A stretch of 64,000 bases of DNA from Nakamurella leprariae (GTDB taxonomy: Bacteria; Actinomycetota; Actinomycetes; Mycobacteriales; Nakamurellaceae). Location of the stretch: NCBI RefSeq assembly GCF_016918035.1, contig NZ_JAERWK010000023.1, positions 62,001-126,000 on the forward strand. Reading direction: 5' to 3'. The notes beneath the pieces were generated by a model. It was not told the origin of the DNA. It worked only from the letters and a program-made list of their open reading frames with translations, and searched no databases. The position numbers were made by a program, and so were the translations under genes. This document shows positions 49,710 to 59,054 of the stretch, piece by piece (position 1 is the stretch's first letter; every line of letters starts with the position of its first letter).

Positions 49710-51437
49710 TCAGATCAGCGCCGCGGCCGAGCGGCCGGCGACGCGGCCGGAGAACAGGCACCCGGCCAGGAAGGTGCCCTCCAGCGCCTTCCACCCGTGC
49801 ATGCCGCCGCCGCCGAAGCCGGTGGCCTCGCCGGCCGCGTACAGACCGGGCAGCACTGCACCGCCCGGACGCAGCACCCGGCCGTCGAGGTCGGTCTCCA
49901 GCCCGCCCAGCGTCTTGCGGGTCAGCACGTGCAGCCGCACGCCGACCAGCGGGCCGCCGGCTCCGGAGAGCAGCTCGTGCGGGTCGGCGGTGCGCATCCG
50001 CCGGTCCCCGACGTACCGGCGGGCGGCCAGGACGGCGGCCAGCTGACCGTCCTTGCCCAGGCCCGAGCGCACCTGTGCGTCGTGCTGCCGCAGGTGATCG
50101 CCGACCACCGCGGCGTCCAGCAGGTCGGCGCCGGTCAGCTCGTTCATCCGGGCCACCAGCGCGTCCGGGCCGTCCGCCGTGACGAAGTCCGAGCCGTCGT
50201 CCAGGAACGCCTGCACGGGCCGCGCCGGCCCGGAGCCGACGACCCGGCGCAGCAGCGCGCGGACCGAGCGGCCGGTGAAGTCCGGGTTCTGCTCCGACCC
50301 GGACAGCCCGAACTCCTTGGTGATGGTGGCCAGGTCGGTGACGAACCAGGAGTGATCGGCGGCACGGTCGGTGGCCGGGTCGGTGGCCCGGTCCGCGGCG
50401 GCCCCGTCGGTCAGGTGCCGCAGCGAACCGCCGGTGTCGAAGCCGGGCCACAGCGGCGGGGGCAGCCGCCGACCCGCGGAGTCCAGCCACAGCGGGGACG
50501 GCCCGGACAGGATCCGGATGCCGTGGTGGGACCACACCGGGCTGTGGTTGGTGATGCCCTCGGGGTAGTGCCACATGCGGTCGCGGTTGATCAGGCTGGC
50601 GCCGGAGGAGGCGGCGACGCCGAGCATCAGCCCGTCGGTGGAGTCCGGGACCCCGGACAGCATCCGGGCCGGCGCCGCGGCCGGGCCTCCGGGCCAGAAC
50701 TGCCGGACCAGGTCGTGGTTGGCACCGATGCCGCCGGACGCGATGACCACGGCATCGGCGTCGATGCGGAAGTCGCCGACCACCCGGCGGGACGACGGCG
50801 CGCCCCGCACCGCATCGTCCGGCGCGAGCACCTCGCCGCTGACGCCGGTGACCGCGCCGCCGGCGCCGGTCAGGCCGGTGACCCGGTGCCGGAACAGCAC
50901 CCGGATCCGTCCGGCCCGGGCGTGCGCGGTGACCGTGCGGACGAACGGGGTGACGACGCCAGGACCGCTGCCCCAGACCACGTGGAACCGGGGCACCGAG
51001 TTGCCCGGGCCCCCGGCCAGGCCACCGCGTTCGGCCCACATCGGCAGCGGGAAGAGGGCGATGCCCGCCTGGCGCAGCCAGGCCCGCAGGTCGCCGGCGG
51101 CGAAGTCCAGGAACGCCTCGGACCAGCGCCGGGGCCAGTGGTCCTCGACCCGGTCGAACGCCGCGGTCGCAGCCCAGTCCTGCCGGGCCAGGTCGAGACT
51201 GTCGGTGATGCCGACCCGACGCTGTTCCGGACTGTCGACGAGGAACAGGCCGCCGAGCGACCAGTAGGCCTGACCGCCGAGCGATGCGCCGGGCTCCTGG
51301 TCGACCACCACGACGGTGCGGCCGGCCGCCGCGGCCTCGGTCGCAGCGACCAGGCCGGCGAGGCCCGCACCGATCACCACGACATCCGCGCCGCTCACCG
51401 ACTGTGACGACGTTCGCTCGGCCTGTTCCGATGTCAT
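49710..51437 (-). CDS. FAD-binding dehydrogenase (3-ketosteroid dehydrogenase / fumarate-reductase-like)
   Basis: This is a 575-residue flavoprotein. The N-terminal dinucleotide motif is VVVIGAGLAGLVAATEAAAA, followed by GGQAYWSLGGLF; the C-terminal FAD motif is LPGLYAAGEATGFGGGGMHG. The layout matches the actinobacterial FAD-binding dehydrogenase group related to 3-ketosteroid delta-1-dehydrogenases and flavocytochrome c. A role in sterol or other lipid oxidation is possible but not proven. The ATG at 51437 follows GGAG; a longer frame is Arg-rich and unlikely. Confidence 0.85.
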   Translation of the reverse strand: MTSEQAERTSSQSVSGADVVVIGAGLAGLVAATEAAAAGRTVVVVDQEPGASLGGQAYWSLGGLFLVDSPEQRRVGITDSLDLARQDWAATAAFDRVEDHWPRRWSEAFLDFAAGDLRAWLRQAGIALFPLPMWAERGGLAGGPGNSVPRFHVVWGSGPGVVTPFVRTVTAHARAGRIRVLFRHRVTGLTGAGGAVTGVSGEVLAPDDAVRGAPSSRRVVGDFRIDADAVVIASGGIGANHDLVRQFWPGGPAAAPARMLSGVPDSTDGLMLGVAASSGASLINRDRMWHYPEGITNHSPVWSHHGIRILSGPSPLWLDSAGRRLPPPLWPGFDTGGSLRHLTDGAAADRATDPATDRAADHSWFVTDLATITKEFGLSGSEQNPDFTGRSVRALLRRVVGSGPARPVQAFLDDGSDFVTADGPDALVARMNELTGADLLDAAVVGDHLRQHDAQVRSGLGKDGQLAAVLAARRYVGDRRMRTADPHELLSGAGGPLVGVRLHVLTRKTLGGLETDLDGRVLRPGGAVLPGLYAAGEATGFGGGGMHGWKALEGTFLAGCLFSGRVAGRSAAALI

Positions 51438-51789
51438 GTCCGCTCCACTCGGTCCCGGACGCCGCCGTCTCGTCCGGGCCGGACGGGAACCGGAGCGGCC
51501 GACGGCGCGATCGTGACACATCGCCCGCCCGGCGGCCCGGGATCGTCCGGCGCGGTGTCCGTTCGCCCGGAACGAAGCTGGGTGACCACCGGGTGAGGGC
51601 CCGGGCCCGGACTTCGCTCCGACTCGGTGTCCGTCGAACGTGGACGGACTCCGACCGCTGGGTCGGGTGAGAACGACGACGCGCAGTCACGTGCGGTGGC
51701 GTGACGTCCACCGATCCGGGGATCGTGGCTCCGAGTTGTGTGTCGGTCACGGGCTGTACGACTACGATTGCATGATGAGGGGAGGCGTC
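51438..51789. promoter_or_regulatory. Divergent promoter region between the flavoprotein and GGDEF genes
   Basis: No gene is supported in these 352 bp. The right end holds a strong ribosome binding site (GAGGGGAGG at 51777-51785) for the GGDEF gene and a TACGAT hexamer at 51763-51768 that could be a -10 box. I see no convincing inverted repeat. Confidence 0.4.
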
Positions 51790-53268
51790 GTGGAGGTCGT
51801 TGCGCAACCCGCGGCCGACCCGTTGATCAGGACACCAACACGATACCGATCTGTGATCTTGGTGGGCGTGCTCGGCGTGGTCGTCGGCTTCACCCTGCTC
51901 TTCCTGTCTCGTCCGGAGCCGTCGCTGCCGGACCTGCTCCGGACTCCCGGATTCGTCCTCCTGGCCGCTCTGGTGGCGTTCACGGACTGTTACCGGCTGG
52001 TGCCGTGGCTGCGGGACGTCCGGTTCCGCCCCGGTTACCCCTGGTCGGTGGTGCTCTCCCTGGCGGCGGTGATCGCGTTCGGACCCGCGGCGGTCGTCCT
52101 GCTCGCGCTCAGTGGGGTGGTCGACGCGCTCATCGGGCAGCGCCGGAACCGGCGCCGGGCCTGGGTCAACCTGATCAAGTTCGGCTGGCTCGCCCTGGGC
52201 GTGGCCGGCGTCAACGAGCTGATCCTGCTGATCCTGGGCACTCCGCTGCCCCGCGAGAGCGGCCAGGTCGGCGGCATGGTGCTGGCCGGCGTCCTGCTCG
52301 CCGTGACCGTCATGGCCGGGTACGTGGTGCTGCGCGGGGTGCTGGCCTGGGCGGCCGATCCGGTCGAGTGGCGCACCGAACTCGCCGCGGCCCCCCGCAC
52401 CGCACGGGTGTGGGGGATCAGCCTGCTGGTCAGCCCCCTCCTCGCCGCGATGGCGCTGTGGAACCCGATGACACTGCCGCTGGTCGCGGTGGCCGTGGTG
52501 GCCGTGCACGAGGTCTCCGCGTCGGTCGTGCGCACCGCTGTCCAGGCCGGCACCGACCCCCTCACCGGCCTGCCCAACCGGCAGTCGTTCCACCGCGAAC
52601 TGCGCCGCCGGATCGCCCAGCTGGCCCGCAAGGGCCGCCCGGTCGGGGTGATCGTCGTCGACCTCGACGGCTTCAAGGCGGTCAACGACACCTTCGGCCA
52701 CCTGGTCGGCGACGAGGTGCTGGCCGCGGTGGGACGTCGGCTGGCCGAGGCGGCCGGCCCGCGCGACCTGGTCGCCCGGATCGGCGGCGACGAGTTCGCG
52801 GTGCTGGCCGCGCCGGGCACCGTCAGCCGCGGGGTGCGGACCCTGGCTGATCAGCTGGGCGCGGCGATCGAACGCCCGCTGCAGCTGACCGAGGTCAGGC
52901 TGGAGCTCGGTGGCTCGGTGGGCTGGAGCATCACCGACGACCCGGCCGCCGACCCCGCCGATCTGCTGCACGGCGCGGACCAGGCGATGTACCGCAACAA
53001 GCGGGAGCACCGGCGGCTGCCGGTGTCGGTCGGGCCGGTGCACCGGTACGACGTGGACGGCCGGGTGGTGTCCGGGGCCGTCACCGGATCGGCCGCCCTG
53101 CCCGACGGCTGGGGTCGGCCGATGTGGTCGGTCAGCCCGCAGGGTGGCGCGTCGGCCGGCTCGCTGATCTGGTCGGCGCTCCGACCGCCGGCCGTCGCCC
53201 CGGCCGGAGGCGTGGACGCCGTGGATGTGACGCGCGATGGCGTCCGGCGCGGCGGCGGTCTGCGGTGA
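51790..53268 (+). CDS. Membrane-bound diguanylate cyclase (GGDEF), first of a pair
   Basis: This protein of about 492 residues has an N-terminal membrane region of six or seven spans (beginning SVILVGVLGVVVGFTLLFLS) and a GGDEF domain from about residue 255. The active-site motif is intact at 332-336 (ARIGGDEFAV), so cyclic-di-GMP synthesis is expected. The inhibitory RxxD site five residues before GGDEF is absent. The GTG start follows GGGGAGG by 5 bp; two ATGs just upstream lie within the ribosome binding region. It overlaps the second GGDEF gene by GTGA. Confidence 0.83.
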   Translation: MEVVAQPAADPLIRTPTRYRSVILVGVLGVVVGFTLLFLSRPEPSLPDLLRTPGFVLLAALVAFTDCYRLVPWLRDVRFRPGYPWSVVLSLAAVIAFGPAAVVLLALSGVVDALIGQRRNRRRAWVNLIKFGWLALGVAGVNELILLILGTPLPRESGQVGGMVLAGVLLAVTVMAGYVVLRGVLAWAADPVEWRTELAAAPRTARVWGISLLVSPLLAAMALWNPMTLPLVAVAVVAVHEVSASVVRTAVQAGTDPLTGLPNRQSFHRELRRRIAQLARKGRPVGVIVVDLDGFKAVNDTFGHLVGDEVLAAVGRRLAEAAGPRDLVARIGGDEFAVLAAPGTVSRGVRTLADQLGAAIERPLQLTEVRLELGGSVGWSITDDPAADPADLLHGADQAMYRNKREHRRLPVSVGPVHRYDVDGRVVSGAVTGSAALPDGWGRPMWSVSPQGGASAGSLIWSALRPPAVAPAGGVDAVDVTRDGVRRGGGLR

Positions 53269-54893
53269 GGCACCGGCTGTTCACGCCGGCGGAATCGTGG
53301 TCGACTCTGTCCGTCGAGGCCTACGGGGGCCCGTTGGGCCGGACACCGGCTGCGTTCCGGTGGTTCCTGGCCGGGTCGGTGCTGGTGCTGGCGATCGCGC
53401 TGGTGCTGCTGGCCGGGGCACCGGGCCCGTCGCTGGCCGACATCGCGGTCGAGCCGGGCTTCATCACCCTCGCGCTGCTCATGGTGGTGGCCGACGTCTA
53501 CCCGCGGCTGCCGCGGATGCGGGCGGTGCACGGGTTCCCGGAGCAGCTGATCTTCTCCACGCCTCTGACCATCGCCGCGCTGCTCGCCTACGGGCCGGCG
53601 GCGGTGGTGTTGTTCCTGCTCAGCGGGGTGCTGGTCGGCTTCGGGGGGCGCTGGTGGCGCACCGCGCAGGTGACCGTGCTCTGGGGCCTGCAGGGTGCGG
53701 CGGCCGCCACCGTGGTCGCTCTGGGCGGACCGGATCGCATCAGCGGCGCCGTTGCCGAACATGCGGACCCGGCCGGTTCCTGGGAGCCGGCCGGCGCTGA
53801 CCTGATGGTGCTGGTCACCGTGGCCATGGTCGTGGTGATCGAGGCCCTGAACATCGTGCTCATCGGCCTGCGCCAGCTGACCTTGCGGGTGGAGTCCTGG
53901 GACGACTACCGCCGCTCCTGGTGGCGCGGGCGGCTGTCGGCGCTCATCGGCCTGGCCGCCCCCATCGGCGCGGTCACCGCCGTGACCGGCCCAGCCATGG
54001 CGCCGCTGCTGCTGGTCGTCACCGTCGGCTCGTTCGAGGGCATCCGGGCCATGTACGTCGGTACGGTGCTGGCGGCCAAGGACCCGCTCACCGGGGTGGC
54101 CAACCGGGCCGCGTTGATGGCCAGGTTGCAACGGCAGCTCGAGGTGCTGGGCACGGACCGAGGCGGCGGCCGCATCGCCGTGCTGCTCGTCGACCTCGAC
54201 GACTTCAAGGCCATCAACGACCGGTACGGCCACGTCGCCGGGGACAAGGTGCTCACCCAGGTGGCCCGGCGGCTGGCCACGGTCACCCGGTCCGACGAGG
54301 ACCTGGTCGCCCGGTTCGGCGGTGACGAGTTCGCCGTGCTGCTCGGCGGGGACGTCTCGATCAACGACGTCAACCGGATCGCCGAGCGCATCCGGATGCG
54401 CGTCGCGCTGCCGGTCACCATCGGCACCGAGCTGCTCACGGTGGGGGCATCGGTGGGCTGGGCGGACACCGCCACCCCGACCACCACGGCGATCGAGCTG
54501 TTCCAGATGGCGGACGCCGAGCTGTACCGGATCAAGGACAGCCGGGGCCGCCCGGCCGGTGCGCGGGCGCGGACGGCCGGACCCCAGCCCGTCGGCGGGC
54601 GTCCGCCCGGCCGGCGTGGTCCGGTCGGCCCGTTCCCGGCCGGCCCCACGTGGACCATGACGCCCGGCTCGGTGTCGGTCGCCGGCCCGGACCGGCGTCG
54701 GCGAGCGCATCGGGCGGAGGACGCGGTGGGCCCGCGCGTCGTGCTGCCGGCCGGTGCGGACGCGCCGCCGGCCGACCGGCCGTCGCCGGCCCGGCGCCCT
54801 GACCCCGCGGCCGGCTCCCCGGGCGGCGGCGCGCTCGACGGCGTCACCGCCGGCGGTCCGATCCTGCCGCCGCAGCCCGGCAGCCGGGACTGA
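53265..54893 (+). CDS. Membrane-bound diguanylate cyclase (GGDEF), second of a pair
   Basis: This 542-residue paralogue of the preceding protein has several membrane spans (FLAGSVLVLAIALVLLAGAP first), a GGDEF domain with intact motif at 352-356 (ARFGGDEFAV) and no RxxD inhibitory site. A long disordered, Pro/Gly/Arg-rich tail (about residues 435-542) is not found in the first protein. It starts at a GTG overlapping the stop codon of the first gene, so the two cyclases are translationally coupled and may act together. No EAL or PilZ gene is adjacent. Confidence 0.83.
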   Translation: MRHRLFTPAESWSTLSVEAYGGPLGRTPAAFRWFLAGSVLVLAIALVLLAGAPGPSLADIAVEPGFITLALLMVVADVYPRLPRMRAVHGFPEQLIFSTPLTIAALLAYGPAAVVLFLLSGVLVGFGGRWWRTAQVTVLWGLQGAAAATVVALGGPDRISGAVAEHADPAGSWEPAGADLMVLVTVAMVVVIEALNIVLIGLRQLTLRVESWDDYRRSWWRGRLSALIGLAAPIGAVTAVTGPAMAPLLLVVTVGSFEGIRAMYVGTVLAAKDPLTGVANRAALMARLQRQLEVLGTDRGGGRIAVLLVDLDDFKAINDRYGHVAGDKVLTQVARRLATVTRSDEDLVARFGGDEFAVLLGGDVSINDVNRIAERIRMRVALPVTIGTELLTVGASVGWADTATPTTTAIELFQMADAELYRIKDSRGRPAGARARTAGPQPVGGRPPGRRGPVGPFPAGPTWTMTPGSVSVAGPDRRRRAHRAEDAVGPRVVLPAGADAPPADRPSPARRPDPAAGSPGGGALDGVTAGGPILPPQPGSRD

Positions 54894-55056
54894 TCGGATC
54901 GGCCCCGTCGACCGGCTCGGTCGCCGTGTCGCACGGTGCGCGCCGGTGCGCCGGTAGGCTGACCCGCCGAGCCGGTCGGACCGGCCGACCGCTGCAGCGA
55001 CCGGGTCGGCACGGAGAGTTCCGGCCCGAGCCAGGAAGGAACCGCAGGAACCCGAC

Positions 55057-56535
55057 ATGGCCCCGCCCGCCCCGCTGCGCCTCCACAATTCGCTCACCGC
55101 TCAGGTCGAGGACTTCGTCCCGATGACCCCCGGACGGGTCGGCATCTACTCCTGCGGTCCGACGGTTTACTCGTACGCACACCTGGGCAACCTGCGGGCC
55201 TACGTCTTCAGCGACGTGCTGCGCCGCACGCTGGAGTGGCGCGGCTACCAGGTCGACCAGGTCGTGAACATCACCGACGTCGGCCACACGGTGGGTGAGT
55301 CGGACCTCGGCGAGGACAAGGTCGAGGCGGCCGCCCGCCGCGAGCTCAAGAGTGTGCAGGAGCTGACCGGTCACTACACCGAGGCGTTCCAGGCCGATCT
55401 GGCAGCGCTGCGGATCAAGCCGCCGACGCACCAGCCGCGGGCGTCCGAGTACGTCCCGCAGATGATCGAGTTCGCCAAGGTGCTCGAGCAGCGCGGTGTC
55501 ACCTACCAGCTGGCCGACGGCCTGTACTTCGACACGTCCAAGGACCCCGAGTACGGGGTCCTGGCCAAGGCCAAGGCGGGGCTGCTCGAGCAGCGCGAGC
55601 TGAGCGCCGAGGGCAAACGGCATCCCGCGGACTTCGCGGTGTGGCGGGCCGACACCGCCACCGAGCGCCGGGTGATGCGCTGGGACTCGCCGTGGGGACC
55701 GGGAGTCCCGGGCTGGCACCTGGAGTGCTCGGTGATGAGCCTGGAACTGCTGGGCCGGCACTTCGACATCCACACCGGTGGGGTCGACCACCGGGAGATC
55801 CACCACGTCAACGAGATGGCGCAGAGCGGCGCCTTCCTGGACGAGCCGGACACCCGGTGGGTGCGGACCTGGTTGCACAACGAGTTCCTGGTCGCCGGTG
55901 GCCGGAAGATCTCCAAGTCGGCCGGCCGGATGCCGTTGCTGCGGGACATCGTGGCCGGCGGGCGGCCGGCGCTGGCCTACCGCTACCTGGTCCTGATGGC
56001 GCACTACCGCCGGCAGCTGGACTTCACCGAGCAGAACCTGATCGGCCAGGCAGCCGGGTACGCCCGGTTCATCGCGCACTGGGGGCCGGGCGGCGCCGAC
56101 ACGGCGCCGACGACCTACGACGCGTCGGTCGCCCAGCTGGGTGCGGCGGCCCGGGACTGGCTGGCCCGCATCGACGCCGCGGTGGCCGACGACCTGAACA
56201 CCCCCCGCGCGCTGGCCGAGATCCGCGCCATGATGCGCAGCGACCTGCCGTTCGACGAGCAGCGCCGGGTGGTGCTGGCCGTGGACTCGGTGCTGGGACT
56301 GGGGGTCGGCGCCGAACCGGCGGAGCCGGATACGGGCGGTGCCGTGTCGTCCCCGGATAACCCCCGGCTGCCCGAGGTGGAGCAGGCGCTGGCCGACCGG
56401 CAGCGGGCCCGGGCCGACCGCGATTTCGCCCGGGCCGACCGACTGCGGGACCGGCTGCGCGAGCTGGGCGTCGAGGTGACCGACACGCCAGGGGGCCCGA
56501 CGTGGCGGTTCGTGACCGGAGACACCTCCGGGTGA
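55057..56535 (+). CDS. cysS: Cysteine--tRNA ligase
   Basis: This class I synthetase charges tRNA-Cys. The 492-residue protein has the HIGH-type motif HLGN at 42-45, the zinc-site CGPTVYSYAH region and CSVMSLELLG, and KISKS at 284-288, followed by the helical anticodon-binding part. The mycothiol ligase MshC is a related family, but the full length and the C-terminal domain indicate CysS. The ATG has AGGAA sequences 8-12 bp upstream. Confidence 0.92.
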   Translation: MAPPAPLRLHNSLTAQVEDFVPMTPGRVGIYSCGPTVYSYAHLGNLRAYVFSDVLRRTLEWRGYQVDQVVNITDVGHTVGESDLGEDKVEAAARRELKSVQELTGHYTEAFQADLAALRIKPPTHQPRASEYVPQMIEFAKVLEQRGVTYQLADGLYFDTSKDPEYGVLAKAKAGLLEQRELSAEGKRHPADFAVWRADTATERRVMRWDSPWGPGVPGWHLECSVMSLELLGRHFDIHTGGVDHREIHHVNEMAQSGAFLDEPDTRWVRTWLHNEFLVAGGRKISKSAGRMPLLRDIVAGGRPALAYRYLVLMAHYRRQLDFTEQNLIGQAAGYARFIAHWGPGGADTAPTTYDASVAQLGAAARDWLARIDAAVADDLNTPRALAEIRAMMRSDLPFDEQRRVVLAVDSVLGLGVGAEPAEPDTGGAVSSPDNPRLPEVEQALADRQRARADRDFARADRLRDRLRELGVEVTDTPGGPTWRFVTGDTSG

Positions 56536-56739
56536 ACACCTGCAGGCCCCGGTCGGTCGATGTGCCACGATCGTCGGCGACGGGCGGTGTCCGCCCCCGT
56601 CCCGGACATCTCGCCCGTCCGGTGAACCTGTCGCGGTCGACCGGTGTCGCCCGACCGCCCGTCCGAGCCCGCTGACGCGGCCGGCTCGTCGTCGCCCTGC
56701 CCAGCCGTGTCCAGTCGTTCCGCCCCGGAGGAAGCACCC

Positions 56740-57099
56740 ATGACCGAGAGCCCCGCCGACACCGGCGTCTCCAGCGACATCACGTCCGGCGAACCGCTCG
56801 GGCAGGGCCCGACGCGGACCCGGGAGTTCGAGCACCTGGCCGAGCACGGCCGGTTCCGTATGCTGGTCGACGGTCGAGAGGTCGCGGTGCTCGATTATCG
56901 GCGCCTGCCCGACCGCTGGAACATCGTGCACACGTTCACCGATCCGGCCGTCCGCGGCTTCGGGGTCGCCTCAGACCTGGTCCAGTACACACTGGATGCC
57001 GCGCGGGAGCAGGGCGTGCACATCGTGCCGACCTGCCCGTACGTGTCGTGGTGGGTCACGGACCGACACCCCGAGTACCGCGACCTGATCGCCGACTGA
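56740..57099 (+). CDS. GNAT-type N-acetyltransferase (YjdJ-like)
   Basis: This 119-residue protein has the compact GNAT domain that contains the acetyl-CoA loop (FTDPAVRGFGVASDLVQYTL) and a C-terminal PTCPYVSWWVTDRHPEY, characteristic of the small YjdJ/Gcn5-related group. The first 35 residues look disordered. The ATG follows GGAGGAAG by 6 bp. Its acceptor substrate is unknown. Confidence 0.85.
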   Translation: MTESPADTGVSSDITSGEPLGQGPTRTREFEHLAEHGRFRMLVDGREVAVLDYRRLPDRWNIVHTFTDPAVRGFGVASDLVQYTLDAAREQGVHIVPTCPYVSWWVTDRHPEYRDLIAD

Positions 57100-57143
57100 C
57101 CGCAGACCGACAGCGGACCAGGCTCCAGGACGCGGGCGGCACG

Positions 57144-58589
57144 GTGACCACGCCGACAGCAGACGGTCCGGGCGACGACGCCCGGGTCGGGCCGGGTCAG
57201 GCCGTGCCGCCGGACGGTCCGCCACCCGGGTCACCACCGCCCGACCCGGGCCCCGCTGCGAGCGCCCACGACCCGGATCCGTCCGGGGAGCTGACCGCGG
57301 CGTTGCGGGACGCGATCACCGAACTCGACCGGCACGAGGCGTCCGGCGAGGGGCGGCCGGCCGCCCGCAAGGCCCGTCGCGATCTGCGCAGCACGCTGTC
57401 GTCGGTCACCACCCGGCTGATGGCCGAACGCACCCTGCGGGCGGCCGAGGTGGCCCGGTCGGCGGCCGAGGCGGTCGAGGCCGCCCGGATCGCGGCCGAG
57501 GAGATCGGCGTCGAGCCGGCCGAGGAGGTCAAGGACGGCCGGCTCGCGCGCCTCGGCGGGCGGACCGGTCCGCTGGCCGCGTTCCGGATCGGGTTCTTCG
57601 CCGGGCTCGGGTTGCTGCTGGCCTACGTCACCTACGAGTCGCTGGACTCCATCCGCAGCACGCTCATCCTCATCGCCATCGCGGCGCTGCTGGCCATCGG
57701 CCTGGATCCGCCGGTCGGCTGGTTGATCCGCCATGGGTTGCGCCGCAGCCTGGCCGTCACGGTGGTGTTCCTGGCGTTGCTCCTGCTCATCGCCGCGGCC
57801 ATCTACGCGATCATCCCGCCGATCGTGAACGAGGTCGGGACGTTCGTCACGTCCGTGCCCTCGCTCATCGCCGGGCTGCAACGCCAGCAGTGGATCCAGG
57901 ACCTGGACCAGCGGTTCAACCTGTTGCAGCAGCTGCAGGACTCGAACTTCATCCAGAACATGGTGTCCGGAGCCTCCGGCGGCATCGTCTCGGCCGGGGT
58001 CACGGTGGCCGGGATCATTGTCGACCTGCTCATCGTGCTGGTGCTGACGCTCTACTTCCTGGCCGGCTTCCCGCAGATCAAGCGGACCGCGTACCGGCTG
58101 GCGCCGGCGTCCCGGCGCCGCCGCATCAGCCTGCTGGCCGACAAGGTGCTCAAGCAGATGGGCGGGTACCTGTCGGGGGCGACGCTCATCGCCATCCAGG
58201 CCGGCCTCGTCGCGGGGGTGTTCGCCGCCATCATCGGGCTGCCGTACCCGTGGGCGATCGCGCTGGCCGCCGGGGTGCTCGACTTCGTGCCGGTGGTGGG
58301 ACCGATCCTGATCGGCATCGGCATGACGCTGCTGGGCTTCACCCAGTCGTTGACCCTGGGCATCGTGGCCGGACTGTTCTACCTGTGCCAGCACCTGTTC
58401 GAGGCGTACTGGCTGTATCCCCGGGTGATGCGACGGACGGTCGACATCTCGACCGGGGCGGTGGTGGTGGCCATCGTCATCGGCGGTGCGCTGCTCGGCG
58501 TCACCGGTGCGATCCTGGCCGTCCCGGTGGCCGCGGCCATCAGCCTGATCGTGCGCGAGGTGGTCATGCCGATCCAGGAACGGTCCTAG
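57144..58589 (+). CDS. AI-2E family transporter (TqsA/PerM-like)
   Basis: This 481-residue membrane protein has a Pro-rich, then charged helical, cytoplasmic N-terminal extension of about 145 residues, followed by eight hydrophobic spans of the AI-2E/PerM family (FFAGLGLLLAYVTYESLDSI; DFVPVVGPILIGIGMTLLG near the C-terminal third). Members transport varied small molecules or act as antiporters; autoinducer export is not established for actinobacterial forms. The GTG start has only a distant AGGA; an open frame upstream overlaps the GNAT gene. Confidence 0.82.
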   Translation: MTTPTADGPGDDARVGPGQAVPPDGPPPGSPPPDPGPAASAHDPDPSGELTAALRDAITELDRHEASGEGRPAARKARRDLRSTLSSVTTRLMAERTLRAAEVARSAAEAVEAARIAAEEIGVEPAEEVKDGRLARLGGRTGPLAAFRIGFFAGLGLLLAYVTYESLDSIRSTLILIAIAALLAIGLDPPVGWLIRHGLRRSLAVTVVFLALLLLIAAAIYAIIPPIVNEVGTFVTSVPSLIAGLQRQQWIQDLDQRFNLLQQLQDSNFIQNMVSGASGGIVSAGVTVAGIIVDLLIVLVLTLYFLAGFPQIKRTAYRLAPASRRRRISLLADKVLKQMGGYLSGATLIAIQAGLVAGVFAAIIGLPYPWAIALAAGVLDFVPVVGPILIGIGMTLLGFTQSLTLGIVAGLFYLCQHLFEAYWLYPRVMRRTVDISTGAVVVAIVIGGALLGVTGAILAVPVAAAISLIVREVVMPIQERS

Positions 58590-58593
58590 CGGC

Positions 58594-58959
58594 TCAGGTC
58601 AGGGCGTCGAGTTCGTCCTGGGCGGCCTGTCGGTCGGCTTCGGCTGCAGCCCGGTGGTACTGCTCCATCTCTCGGTGGTGGGCGACGTCGCCGATCTCCT
58701 GTTCGGCCGACCGGGCGTGGACGCCGGCCGCGGCCAGGTGGCGGTCGGCCGCCTGGGTGTGCGCGGTGGCCGCCCGCCGGTGCGCCGCCCGGTCCCGTTC
58801 CCGGGCCCGCGCCAGCGCGGCCCGCTGGGCCGAGACGTCGTCCTCGGTCAACCCGATGCCGCGCTGCAACCGGTCCCGCCGCAGCCGCAGCTCGGCGGCG
58901 CGCTCGGCCGCGGCCTGGCCCGGATCCTGGGCCGGCCCCTCCCCACGCGTGTTGCTCAC
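58594..58959 (-). CDS. Small coiled-coil protein of unknown function
   Basis: I do not recognise the family. The 121-residue frame (GTG start) is almost entirely alpha-helical and rich in Ala, Arg, Glu and His, with heptad-like stretches (RAALARARERDRAAHRRAAT and EQYHRAAAEADRQAAQDELD). It converges on the AI-2E transporter gene with a 4-bp gap. Composition is biased, so a small doubt remains that it is a shadow, but no better frame exists here. Confidence 0.6.
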   Translation of the reverse strand: MSNTRGEGPAQDPGQAAAERAAELRLRRDRLQRGIGLTEDDVSAQRAALARARERDRAAHRRAATAHTQAADRHLAAAGVHARSAEQEIGDVAHHREMEQYHRAAAEADRQAAQDELDALT

Positions 58960-59054
58960 CAGATCAGCCTGCCCCGGCCCGACCGCGCCGTCCAGCGCCC
59001 GGCTCGGGACGGCGCGATCGGTGCCGCCCCGCCCCGGGCCGGAGCCGGCGGGCG

